From positions 434,001-498,000 of the forward strand of contig JAMZAV010000028.1 of NCBI GenBank assembly GCA_024449915.1: DNA of 64,000 nucleotides. Direction: 5' to 3'. This stretch comes from Sweltsa coloradensis (taxonomy: Eukaryota > Arthropoda > Insecta > Plecoptera > Chloroperlidae). Both the position numbers and the translations under genes were made by a program. The notes beneath the pieces are model-generated. The model was given only the letters and a program-made list of their open reading frames with translations, was not told where the DNA came from and did no database searches. Shown here piece by piece: positions 1-10,509 of this stretch (its first letter is position 1; each line of letters begins with the position of its first letter).

Positions 1-2463
1 GACTGGTATAGGAGTACTTGGATGCAATCACGTGCCAGTATCATTGCTTGTTGGTATTTCCTTGAAGTGTGTTCGATAAAAGGTAAAAATGTCAAACAAT
101 ATCGATTATTGATCGAAATAACCTGCAAACAATCGATATTGATCCATGAACAATAATGGTTTTGGTTTTAGGCAACTGAATTCTGAAAGGATCACAACTC
201 GATTTCATGGATAAACGCGTTGCCAATATTGAAACTTGCTATTTTTGTCAAAACCTTCAGATGTAATTTCCGAGTTTGTAAATGTTCTTGGCACCGCACG
301 TGCAGGTCAAACAATTGCTTTGTATTCCTCTCTCTAAGATCAAACAGGTGGGGTGTGTAGCTACATGAGTGGAGTGGATAATAAAAGCAAGAGTCATTTC
401 TCTTTCGCAATGACGCTGCTCTTTACAATCTCTCGTAAATACCATCAAGTTACATCGTCATTCTATAATATAATTCGATTGCTTACAGGAAGTGACCATG
501 ATTTATTTTATATGAATTTGAAGGGGGATAATGTCGAAATAATATTGGCACAGAGTGCTTCTTTGCGTCATACTCGCTGGAACCCAGTTTTCAATCTTGT
601 CAAACAAATGCATATTTTTCATTGTCCTGCATCTCATCGACCACCATTTTCCATCTCGAATAGCATAGTAATGTTAATGGAGACGTAAAGCCACAAACAC
701 AACCATCAATACTTGAATAGAAGGCTCTAGAAACGTATGTAATACAGTTTCCTGGCATTGCAACAAGTCTTATAGACGCATGGGCAAGACGTCTTCAAGT
801 ATGAGTGGGGATACATCAACCCCCTGACGAACACCCTTTTCAGAGACGACAAACACCGCTATTTATTTACTATATCGATAACATCGGAAAATTTTACTCG
901 ATGAAGGTTACACGGATAAATTAAATGCAATTTGAATGTCTTATTAGACATGACAAATTGTGTGCATGCTTACACCTGCCGCCATGACATAAATCAAGGG
1001 CTGGACAGGAAAACTTATTTACCAAAGGAAGTCTCATATATACGTTCCTTGTTATTTATTGGCCATTTTCTTAGATCTATGTATCAATAGCAAAAATAAC
1101 TTGATGATCATGGATCAACAACAATCGGCAGCCATATTGGAGCAGCACGAGGTAAGCTAAGTGGTCAACAAGGACTGTTGTTATGGTAACAAAGGCTTTG
1201 ATTTATATTTGTTGTCGGATGTACCTCACAATAAGTATATATTATTCTTTATTTTTCTAGAGCATGATTTTACCGATGAAATAATTCATCTCTGTTGTGC
1301 GTCACGTTGGTGGTAATAAGCAGTGTGGTGGTTCTGGTCGTGACTGGACCTCGTCATCGCCGTCGTCACGGCTCACGGTCAGCACCAGGGCCAAGGGTAA
1401 AGAGAGAGAAGACACCTACTCTTCGTGGGTTTCCCCCTTGTCTGTACGTAGCTTCCTTCTTTGGAACAAACGAGTTTGAGAAACATTTTAGCAAATCCGG
1501 CCAATTATTATGTTGTTGTTTTAATGTGATTGCCTCATCTTTGCTGATCTTCCTAGAATACATTCAAAACAAATCAGATATGTTCGTAGAAACACAAACT
1601 CGCTTGGTTTTTCTCAGCTCTGTATAAATCAATTTTATTAATTGAACAGGATATATTTTACTAAATTTAAAGACAATTAAAATGATAAACATAGGTGGAA
1701 CGAAGTGGAACCGTTTTAATGTTATCTCTATACATACATCGTAAATTATTGTGTGCTATACTATCATGGGCGTCCACTGTAGGGGTGGGGGGAATACCCT
1801 CTTACAAGGGAAATATTGTCTGCATACCAATTTTCTATTTCTTCTTAACACTACTGATCGACGGAAACAATGTATTTTTTTTTTGGAAAATGGACAGAAA
1901 GAACTTGACGAATTTGCACAGTTCGCTTCCAAGATGTTAAAGGTTCTCGTAATTGTCATAAAAATCGGAGTATCCTTTTATCCAAACAAAAACATACACC
2001 ACAACTATAAACAAAAGTCTTAAAAGTGCTATTTTCATAGTAAATATTTATTCAATTATATTTAAAAACTTGGCAGGTTTAGGTTCAAGGAAATCGAAAG
2101 TTCGTCTAAATCAGAGTAAACGTTTGTCCAGTGGAGAGTGAACAGACACAAAACCTGAAACAAAACTCGCAAGCTCTTCTGCGAATCTACGGGGTACTTG
2201 GTCAAATAGCAGTCTTGGCTTCACTCACTACGCTCATCCATCAATATGTCTGACAACAAATATTCAAATTATTGTATTATTTATATGACTCTTGATGACT
2301 CTAAATAAATCATTATTTATTTGTGGGAAACCTTTCGTCCAGGAATAATTTATTGCCCCCGTCATGTGAGTATAGTTTGTGTATGTATAGTTCAAATAGA
2401 ATGTCTGACCAGTAAACTAGTGGAAATAGTGGTGGAACGTTGATCCTGTAATATACAATAATG
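1..2463. other. Intergenic, no gene recognised
   Basis: AT-rich sequence without a supported gene. A GC-richer patch around 1290-1440 encodes a run of hydrophobic residues followed by Arg/His in one frame. That frame has no ATG and a stop just upstream, and the patch is GT-rich, so I do not call it. Confidence 0.5.
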
Positions 2464-2868
2464 TGGTATGTAACTGCATGGCTTAGCGATAAAATACAAG
2501 GCGAGAAGTTCGAGAGGTTTAATTCCTATCACCAGCAATCCCGACTGTTTCCTCCCAGTAACACTTAGTTTGGTACCAATAAATCCTCAAAATAACTACC
2601 GTACATTAATCACTTAAATTGCATATCAGAAGGTTGCTGATTTGTTAAACGCGACTCTAACTCAAGAAGTCGTCGATTCGATACCAGCCAAGAGCAATCC
2701 TCACTGAAAGTTTAGTCAAAAAGCGAATGATAAGGATGGAGTCCAATAAAATAGCCGTTGTACACACCCTTTCAATCATCACACCCTACCTAGTCATAGA
2801 AATCTAAAGTGAGGCAAGTTGTTCCTAGGCTGGTGTCCTATACGAATCATGTCAATAAATATATTTTT
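2464..2868 (+). mobile_element. tRNA-derived SINE-like copies, two degenerate heads
   Basis: Two successive fragments (about 2464-2570 and 2625-2868) show the family layout. A degenerate Pol III B-box-like block (GTTCGAGAGGTTTAATTCC; TCGTCGATTCGATACC) is followed by a CAATCC(C/T)(G/C)ACTG core. The second copy runs on into the typical tail with a GGCAAG-TGTTCCTAGGCTGGT block. Better copies lie at 54015, 57440 and 26680. Both are diverged and probably inactive. Confidence 0.55.
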
Positions 2869-2944
2869 CGAAAGGAATGCCCTCTGTAGTACTCGATGTG
2901 CCCCTCTTCACCTGAGTATTTAATTATTTGTGGGTATAGTTTTG

Positions 2945-3080
2945 TTTTGTGACTGGAATGTCCAAGGGCTGTTTAAAAGGCCTCAATCTCTAAAATTGGC
3001 AATTACTTGCAACTTTTTTGAAATGATAAAAATAAAATCATTCAGGATTGCCTGTGGCTGGTATCGAGAGAATCTCAAGC
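2945..3080 (-). mobile_element. SINE-like fragment, reverse orientation
   Basis: On the minus strand the sequence has GATACCAGCC-CAGGCAATCCTGA followed by the distal block CAGCCCTTGGACATTCC, the same order as in the plus-strand copies at 23405 and 57440. It ends about 230 bp upstream of the gene 1 promoter. Confidence 0.5.
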
Positions 3081-3309
3081 TTTGTGAATTAGTTAATTAT
3101 GTTAGTAATATGTTATATGACTAGTGTGATTATGTTGTATAGAGTGATGCATCTCATCCATACTGATGATTGCTTGATTAGCTCTATCCTACACCCTCAC
3201 GACCGCGACCATGGCGTAACCATGAGTTATACGGAAATCACAGAAAATCTGCATCTTCTAATATACATATTTATAAAATAATACCAGCTTAGCTGTGTGG
3301 TTTGATATG

Positions 3310-3346
3310 TATAAATAAGTGTGGTAAGCTAGCTGGGTGTTAGTTG
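3310..3346 (+). promoter_or_regulatory. Core promoter of gene 1 (TATA box + initiator)
   Basis: TATAAATA occupies 3310-3317. An initiator-like GTTAGTTG lies at 3339-3346, placing a start site near 3342, about 32 bp after the first T of the TATA box, which is the canonical spacing. The ATG of gene 1 follows at 3364, giving a 5' UTR of about 20 nt. Spacing and position are read from the sequence; function is inferred. Confidence 0.65.
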
Positions 3347-3363
3347 TGCAGTGGCGAGGTGCA

Positions 3364-6300
3364 ATGAGGGTCATAGTGTTGTTGGCGCTTGTGGGGCTGG
3401 CGCAAGCCATACCGGAGTCGCCCGGTGAGTACTGGGTATATATCTACTGTAAGCTTGGCTTGGCCGCGGGAGTGGGATACGCTAGGGTATGTTTCGAGGC
3501 AGGTATTTGAGGTGAAAATAAATGTCAATTTTCGTTTCTATTATGAGGTGAATTGGCGGTGACAATAATTTAATATTTTGTTGAAGCTCTAGAGTCTAGA
3601 CTATCTCTCTCCCTCCTGTTTTTTTTTTGTTTTTTTTTAAATACAATTTTGGGTGTGTGACCTTGTAAACACTAGCAGATTACAATAAAATGTAGTTAAT
3701 TCAGAGGTGCAGGTATTTGTAGTGGAACTTATTTGCATCTTTGGTTTTGTTCTGACCAAAAGCGGTGAATTGGTATTGAAAATCATTATTTTATAATTAA
3801 CGGTTTTTGACGATGAAAATTTCGATTTTACCACAAATACCTGTTCCTGAGTATATGTTCCACTCTCAGATAAGATCGTCGCAGGGCACGGAATCTGGTA
3901 TCGTAGCTAGTCTAGGTTTTACCCCCCTAAGAATCACCCTCAGTTTTTAAATCTTGGTTAGATGGAACTAATAACATGGATAATGTCTAATTACTGACAG
4001 CCTGGTTTTATTGGTGTTTTGTGTATAGAGTGGGTACAAAATGGAACTATCTCAATCGCTGGTCAGTTATCTCTGTATTTGGAGAAAGTAGTTTACAACC
4101 GTGAAAAATAATATAAGGGTGAGGATAATGGTGCAAGGACTTGAGCCCCTATTTGGACAACAGAGTGGAGGTTATGGGATATGCAAAGTGCATGTTGGCA
4201 GTCACGTCTCGCTATTTTAATAAGAAGCAAACCCTATGGCTACGGTGAGCAATGGGAGGAATTTTTCGTCTGAAAAATGTTTTGATAATTTGTTGAGTTA
4301 CGTTTTTGTAAAATTTAAATCTTTTCAAAGCAAATTAAATGCAAGTATATATAAGCGCTACCAGTATCGATTGCAATTTGTCTTTGAAATATTGTTTTGC
4401 TATTTTTTTTTAATACGGTGCTAGCTTTACTCTTTTTATATTTTTTTATTTTTCATACTCAAAATAGACCATACCATTCACACAAAAATAATTCACAAAC
4501 AATAATTTGAGTTTAGTGCAACAACGTCCAGGCGCCAATCTGTTTAAAAAATCATAACTGTGCAATTGATTTTGAATTATGTTAATAACAATACGAATTA
4601 ATTAACATGTTTTATTCATACCCATAAGCAACATTAAGTTGTTTTAATTTATAAATTTAACACATAAGTAACATCGTCTGCAGTTCAAATATTTTTTGTT
4701 CGTTTTCCATTACTAAAATACGTGTTCATCTCTTGTTGTATGATTATAAGAACAGTGTTAATTGAAAATGTTAGTTCAGCTAAAGCCTATTTACTGTTGG
4801 TACAACCAGCGTGACCGAGGCAATTTCAATAATTCATCATTGTAGTTTTAATGCATGATGGCGTAGGCCCTACTTGATATGGATATGGAATCCTAAAGGG
4901 GGATTTTAACAAGAGCATTCTGTATGTGTTGATTATTGTCAATCATAAATATCCTTCGATTTTAAGCTACTATTCTTTAATATCTTAGAACAAATGCACA
5001 TTTTAAAACTATTTGGATTCATGCGAATACTAATGTGTAGCAAATGTCTAAATTATGATTATTAATTAATTAATTATTAATTAATAGACATAAATTGCTA
5101 TTTCCATACAGTGCAACGTATAACGTCTAAAATACGATCAACTAAAATCTTCTTAACTTCATTCTTAATTAGCTTCGATTTACAATCACTTACGTATATT
5201 TGTGTTTAATAGAGTACTTGTAAAGTAAAATTGCTCTTTATGAGCTATGTATGCTAGCTTCTAAGTGATAAGTATTTTTAATTTCGAATATATTGCGGTC
5301 TTGTTTTATTAGCAGTTTCTGCTACTTACTAAACAGCAGTAAATTAAACTGTAGAGCTATACGTAACAATCATTTTAAGTGCAACCGTAAATAGTAAGCT
5401 CGACTTAATTCAGCAAGTTTCTTTTAAGTAGGTTTGACCTATATCTTTTATTACTTCATCTGCGGATGCACAGTTTATAACTACGCTGACGGATTTTCTT
5501 GAATCTGTAGATGTTTGCAGTGATGGATTAAGTCTTTAGAATGTATTTTGTACATGTTAGATAACCGTGTGTTTGATTTTAACATGAGCTTATATGTTAA
5601 TTATTGATTCATTCCTTTTCCTGCATTCATAAATTCATTAAATCTGAATAACGCTTTTGTATATTGATAATAATGGACTTGTACTCCCTCCCTTATCATA
5701 TCACATTTTCAACATTTATCATAAATTGTTGAAAATATGCGTCTAATTATTAAGGTTTTTGACTATTTTGACAGATTGTAAATACTAGAAAATTGAAATT
5801 ATTTTTCATTTATTTTCTAAAATCAATTTTTGGAAAAGTGCTATGATTGGAGCCATCAAAATTAATTTTTACACACTTCTGTAAAATTACATGACTGTGT
5901 GACTGAAAGTGCCTGATATTTGTAACCTGGGGGTCTATCTATTTACTAAGTGACAGCGCAACAATTACACATTTAACATTTTTAATGCCTGCAAATGTTT
6001 CCTTAACGTAATAAACAACTTATCAGCTAATGTAAGTAATTACTATTTAATTTGTTATGATGAAAATTCAAGGTGGCAGTTCTCACTTGTTCTCCTCACT
6101 AAAGTTGTCGTTGTTGATCGACTATTGTCACTAACGTCGCTGTCGCCGTCACTTTAGTAAATAGACCCCCGGTACAATGAGCATTACTCAGGAGGCAGCT
6201 CAGCAGGCATTCACAAAATGAGGTTCGTGTTCTGATGTTCCACAGGCTCCAGACAGAGCAGCCGACCCAAACGCACCCCCTGCCTGAAGTGTTTAAAGGC

Positions 6301-7804
6301 TAAGCTCGCCGGCGGAGGTGGCTGGGGTGGGGGCGGAGGTGGCTACAGCGGAGGTGGATACGGAGGAGGTGGCAACGGGGGAGGTGGATACGGAGGAGGG
6401 TGGCTACGGGGTCAGTCCTGCAGTCGTCGCTGTACCGGTGTACATAGGTAAGTTCTGCTCTAAGTAGACGCAAACGCAACTCTGACATATCTTCTGCTCA
6501 CACATTAGAGCCGCTCAGCTCAGCAAGAGTAGGTTTCTTTTTGTTTGCTTCCTTGATGAAACAAAAGAAAATCTGATCAAAGAGGTTCCACTCCGTACAA
6601 TACCGACAAGTGCGTGTTGTGCTCAATAACACAAATTTGGAAATTGGTGGTACGTATGTATCAATTTGGCATTTTTATCGGAGCATTTTCTGCAGCCTAT
6701 GAGCATCTGATTAGAGGAACTTGTGAAACTTCTTTAGAAGTAGATTAGTCACTCAACGGTAGTAGATAGGAAGATGTTTTACCTCTCTGAACAATCCACA
6801 AAAGTGTATAAATTGAAGTCTTTGTTTACGCTTCCATGACGTATGCAAACTTTCATTCCAAGCAGAAACTTCCTGCATGGCTACTTGAAATGCAATTTTG
6901 AACTTCAGTGTGAGGACTGAGTCGGAAGAGAATGACCAATGGTAGGGGTATTCAATCCTATAGCTTTCGACTTTTGACTGAAGAAAACCTTTAAACAATG
7001 TTCAGTCAGGATTGCCGATGGCGGAGTGAAACCTGTTTTATAACTTCTACTCATTGTACTAAACTCACAATGGTCAGATGCGTGCACTTAAGACTATCAT
7101 CACCCAATTCTATATTTCCTTGATATCCTTTACAGGGAACTGTAGGATCTTAGTGCATTTATCAATATTTAATTTTTGACACTTATCAACATTCTCAATG
7201 ATAACTCATTTCTTATGGTGATCTAATTATGTAACCTCTGTCTGGTGGATCACATTTCAGGTTTCGGGGAGGAGGAGGAGGAGGTGGAGGAAGAGGAGGA
7301 GGATGGGGACAGAAGAAGCACGGTTACCAACCCCAACCACAACCTGAATACTACCCCCCTCCACCCCCTCCACCACCCCCACCCCCACCACCTGTCTATC
7401 ACCCACCTCCACCTGCCTACCATCCCCCTCCCCCTCCACCCCCTCCGCCACCTGTCTATCACCCACCTCCACCCCCACCCCAGCCTGCCTACCACCCTCC
7501 TCCTCAACCTGCTTACCACCCCCCTCCACAACCTGCCTACCACCCACCACCCCAACCCCAACCCCAACCCCAGCCTCAGCCGCAACCCCACTGCAACGTA
7601 TGCGGTGGCAACGGAGGTCGGGGAACAGGGACTGGATCTTTCAGCCAGTCTAGCAGTCAAGCATCGAGCTCCAGTTGGTCGGGGTCTGCAGGATGGTTTG
7701 TACTTTGTAGTCTCAATATCACCTACAACTACAGACGACACCAGATAGAAATACTTCCTCCAGGCAGCTTTCCCTCGACACAGTCTTGGCACTCTTTGTC
7801 TTAA
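3364..7804 (+). CDS. Secreted Gly/Tyr- and Pro/Tyr/His-rich structural protein (cuticle-type), 3 exons
   Basis: Coding exons 3364-3424, 6246-6447 and 7261-7804 join in one frame (phases 1 and 2; donors CCCG|GTGAGT and ATAG|GTAAGT; acceptors CCACAG and TTTCAG) to give 268 aa ending in TAA. Residues 1-15 form a signal peptide (MRVIVLLALVGLAQA). Then come a basic stretch, C33-LK-C36, a Gly/Tyr/Trp block (43-73), a Cys pair (C79, C83), a Gly/Arg block (90-104) and a Pro-rich block (112-198) with six (V/A)YHP repeats at 133, 140, 153, 164, 172 and 180. C199-NV-C202 and a Gly/Ser/Gln tail follow. From about residue 233 the composition changes, so the last 36 residues may be mis-modelled. Low-complexity secreted proteins of this kind in arthropods are usually cuticle or other extracellular matrix components; Tyr and His could serve in cross-linking. 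The exact family is not recognised. The upstream TATA/initiator and downstream AATAAA support a complete gene. Confidence 0.8.
3425..6245 (+). other. Intron 1 of gene 1
   Basis: 2.8-kb phase-1 intron bounded by GTGAGT and TTCCACAG. It is AT-rich, includes an ATTAATTAATTA palindrome near 5060-5085, and shows no coding signal. Its only recognisable insertion is the inverted-repeat element at 5929-6170, whose right end lies 75 bp from the exon 2 acceptor. Confidence 0.7.
5929..6170. mobile_element. MITE-like inverted-repeat element in intron 1
   Basis: The left end reads GGGGGTCTATCTATTTACTA then AGTGACAGCG. The right end, reverse-complemented, reads GGGGGTCTATTTACTAAAGT then GACGGCGACAGCG. That gives about 30 bp of terminal inverted repeat around roughly 180 bp of non-coding sequence. 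No clear target duplication is visible. Superfamily unknown. Confidence 0.6.
6448..7260 (+). other. Intron 2 of gene 1
   Basis: 813-bp phase-2 intron bounded by GTAAGT and CACATTTCAG. A short reverse SINE-like core (TTCAGTCAGGATTGCCGATG) sits near 7000-7020. Nothing else is recognised. Confidence 0.65.
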
Positions 7805-7868
7805 GTCGAGATAGGCGACCCCCAACTGTGCACCAGTTCACACACCAAGGGGAATGGTGTGCCAGCTT

Positions 7869-7874
7869 AATAAA
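7869..7874 (+). terminator. Poly(A) signal of gene 1
   Basis: AATAAA 65 bp after the TAA stop, followed by an A/T-rich stretch. Its position fits cleavage shortly downstream and closes the gene 1 transcription unit. Confidence 0.6.
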
Positions 7875-8637
7875 GCAAATTGACAAATCTAGCAAACTAA
7901 AAATATAAAATACAATAATAAGCCACGCATTCTTATGATATTATCGTTGCAATTATTAAGGACACAATTTATTTTGTAACATTTGTAAGTATAGGAATGA
8001 GATAGACGGACGCGTTCCAGCACATCACTTCATCTTTATCTCATCTTATATCTATATACCGACAGTTTTGAAATTTTTAACTTGAAGTTGGCTAATTTTT
8101 AAATTACACCAACAATTTTAATCATCATTCAAAAGCAATAATTGTTTATTTTTTGTGTAAGATCTTGAGTTTTCTTGGTGTACGTTTAGTGTACACTTAC
8201 TGGCTAGGTAAACGATCCCATTTAAGTTGTGAACAGCAGCTAACTGGTTAGTGGTTATACTTGGTCGAGGCTTGCTTATCGACTTGATGAAGGTGTTTGC
8301 GGGAAGGTAGCCTGGAGAACCTTGATAAATGCCACTGTAGAAGGCGTAGATTTCAAAGTGCACGCTAATACAAGTAGCATGTCTTCGACTTTACGAATGT
8401 ATCTGGAAACTGGTCGCATTGCCTCAGTAAGGTGTACACAGTATAGGATGACTGCGAGTTAATTACTATCTACGTAGCCGCGCTATATTACTATTAGTTG
8501 TGTGCTCGTTTGCTCCTGCAATAAGACATTACTATTTGGATTTTGGATCACGGAATCACAACCAAAACAATCGATTTACATATATTAAACTTTTCATCAG
8601 ACATATCGGTTGGCTATATCACAATATTTCTCACAAT
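7875..8637. other. Intergenic, nothing recognised
   Basis: AT-rich spacer between the end of gene 1 and a tRNA-like repeat head. No ORF, splice structure or repeat that I can support. Confidence 0.5.
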
Positions 8638-8639
8638 GT

Positions 8640-8722
8640 GGCTCGTTGGTCTTGTGGTTAGCGTCTCTGCTTCCAATGCAGAAGGTACAGGGTTTGATTC
8701 CCGCTTTAAAGCAGACGTTTTT
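8640..8722 (+). mobile_element. tRNA-like SINE head
   Basis: An A-box-like TGGTCTTGTGGTTAGCG and a B-box-like GGGTTTGATTCCC flank a perfect 5-bp anticodon-arm stem (TCTGC/GCAGA) with a 7-nt loop, and a T-run follows near 8719. The acceptor stem does not close convincingly, so I read it as a tRNA-derived retroposon head or tRNA pseudogene. Similar heads occur on the minus strand at 46747, 49425 and 58680. Confidence 0.5.
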
Positions 8723-9039
8723 TAACTTATGATTCGGACTTAAGTCCATCAGTTCTTGGGTTAGGAATTTGTAAACTGTGACTTTGGAGCCGTCCTAGCA
8801 ACGAGGCACATAATAAATTCAAAGTTGTTCTGAATCGGCCTTGTTGATTCTGGCGTTGATCCGCGGGTGTTCGCACTGTCCATACCACTGATTGCTATAT
8901 TTCCTATTTTTAAAAATTGATCTTTGGTTGGTTATCGCTCACTCGTCGATGGCGTCGGGGCCTACAGTGTTGGCTTGGTCGCTTTGGTGTAATGTCCGCT
9001 ACTGAAAATTAGTTATTAGACTGAGTGGTTTAAACTCTA

Positions 9040-9074
9040 AATACGAATTTATTTATTTATTTTATTTATTTAAT
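9040..9074. repeat. (ATTT)n simple repeat
   Basis: Tandem ATTT units with a few interruptions. Ordinary microsatellite. Confidence 0.7.
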
Positions 9075-9230
9075 GCAACTCCAATTACACTTGGAACTTA
9101 TCGAGCTATTGTGACCTTACTCGCAAATACTAATGGTTTCTTTTCTTTCCAGGAGATGATTGAATGTGCCGTACGTCTTGGCACTACACCAAATGTTTGC
9201 CATCAACCGTAAAAGCGACACAGGGTGGGC

Positions 9231-9550
9231 TCTAGCAAGAGAATATATAGAGCAATAGAAACTGCCAACTACTTCGTTAAAGCTTTTGCTTGAAGTTTGG
9301 ACAGAAGTCCCCAAATTGTAGTTAAATAATTATATCTTTGTTTTATAATCTTAACATATAGTATAAGTTGTAGTAAAGGACAACCATGGTTGTCTCTAGC
9401 AAGATAATCTAGATCAATAGAAACTGCCAATTACTTCGTTAAAGCTCTTACTTGAAGTTTGGACAGAAGTCCTCAAATTGTAGTTAAATAATTATATCGT
9501 GTTTTACTATCTTAACACAGTATAAGTTATAGTAAAGGACAACCATGGTT
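9231..9550. repeat. Tandem duplication, 164-bp unit, 2 copies
   Basis: Copy 1 (9231-9394) and copy 2 (9395-9550) both start TCTAGCAAGA and both contain GAAGTTTGGACAGAAGTCC and AAAGGACAACCATGGTT in the same order. They differ by scattered substitutions and small indels. No coding frame is conserved between them. Confidence 0.75.
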
Positions 9551-10344
9551 TGTTGTTATACATTTTCCAATATTATATTTGTATTGTCTTAATAAATACT
9601 AAAAACCAAATTGAATATCAATTGTTTTATAAAGAAATAAATCAATCATGTACTCATACATTGGTAGATTGTTTAATTAATCTTACAAGTCATTACGGTA
9701 CCTATTTAATAGTAATGTTCTGAAAAAAAAATTGAGCGATAGACAACTCAATTTTAGATGGATTCTATTATAATTTATTTTAATATTCACTACATGTCTA
9801 CATTTATATACAAGTTAGAAAATATACATTTTTACAATAAATATTGGTTAGTTGACTGTACATATAACCGAAGATTTAGACGAAATAAGACTGCAGTAAA
9901 ATTGTATCGATATCGAAGTACTGTGGTGGGAACGAGTGTCGACTTGGTGATGGTCTTGGTAGGCTGCGTCCATGCTGGTAGGCTGTTGAGGGGTTCAAGC
10001 CCGAGCAGAGAGATCAGCTAGAATCAGTCGACAGGACATCCATTATAGAGAGACACTTAAATAAATTAGTGACCAATGAAAATAGTTATCAACACTGTTG
10101 TTATATATTTGTAGTTTGTGTGCAGATGCAAAGATGTAGGCATCCTCTTTGAATACTCCTACGCACACTGTTAGAACATCGTATTTTCATATTTTTCTAG
10201 GCGGCAGGGTTCTATCTGGCAAAACGACGCCTTATTTACTTGTAAACACAAACACGTACATATAGAAAATATTAATATGCTTTGGCATACTCTCAATTCA
10301 TATATATGTTAGCTTATTTTAGAAATAATTGTTTTCGGTTTAAG

Positions 10345-10509
10345 TCACTCCTTGAGTTTAATTATTACTCAACGTTTCGGAATTCAATCTCTTGATAAAG
10401 GAATTCCAATCTGAGTTCCGAAAAAAAAAAGTTTGTAATTCAATCTCTTGGTAAAGGAACTCCAATCTGAGTTGCGAAACGTGGAGTAATAATTAAACTC
10501 AAGGAGTGG
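10345..10509. repeat. Palindromic unit with duplicated hairpin and CGAAACGT motifs
   Basis: Arms 10345-10378 and 10475-10509 are inverted (CACTCCTTGAGTTTAATTAT). Between them a hairpin unit occurs twice in direct orientation (10391-10423 and 10447-10480). In each, CTTG(A/G)TAAAGGAA(C/T)TCC is followed by CAATCTGAGTT and then CGAAA; in the second copy this runs into CGTGGAGTAATAATTAAAC. The outer arms are copies of the tail after CGAAACG. Its design resembles terminal repeats of Penelope-like or related retroelements. No protein-coding part is present. Confidence 0.55.

Noticed and set aside
1110..1284. Possible two-exon micro-ORF (ATG at 1110, donor GAG|GTAAGC at 1152, acceptor TTTTTCTAG at 1260, stop at 1284; 21 aa)
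   Set aside because: Splice sites are good, but the product is tiny, has no motif, and there is no promoter or poly(A) evidence. Kept only as a note.
7245..7825. Long open frames on both strands over 7245-7825 (acidic Glu-rich and Thr/His/Pro on +; Arg/Trp/Val/Gly-rich on -)
   Set aside because: They are shadows of the Gly/Pro repeat of gene 1 exon 3. Only the third plus frame continues the signal peptide and exon 2 across both splice junctions.
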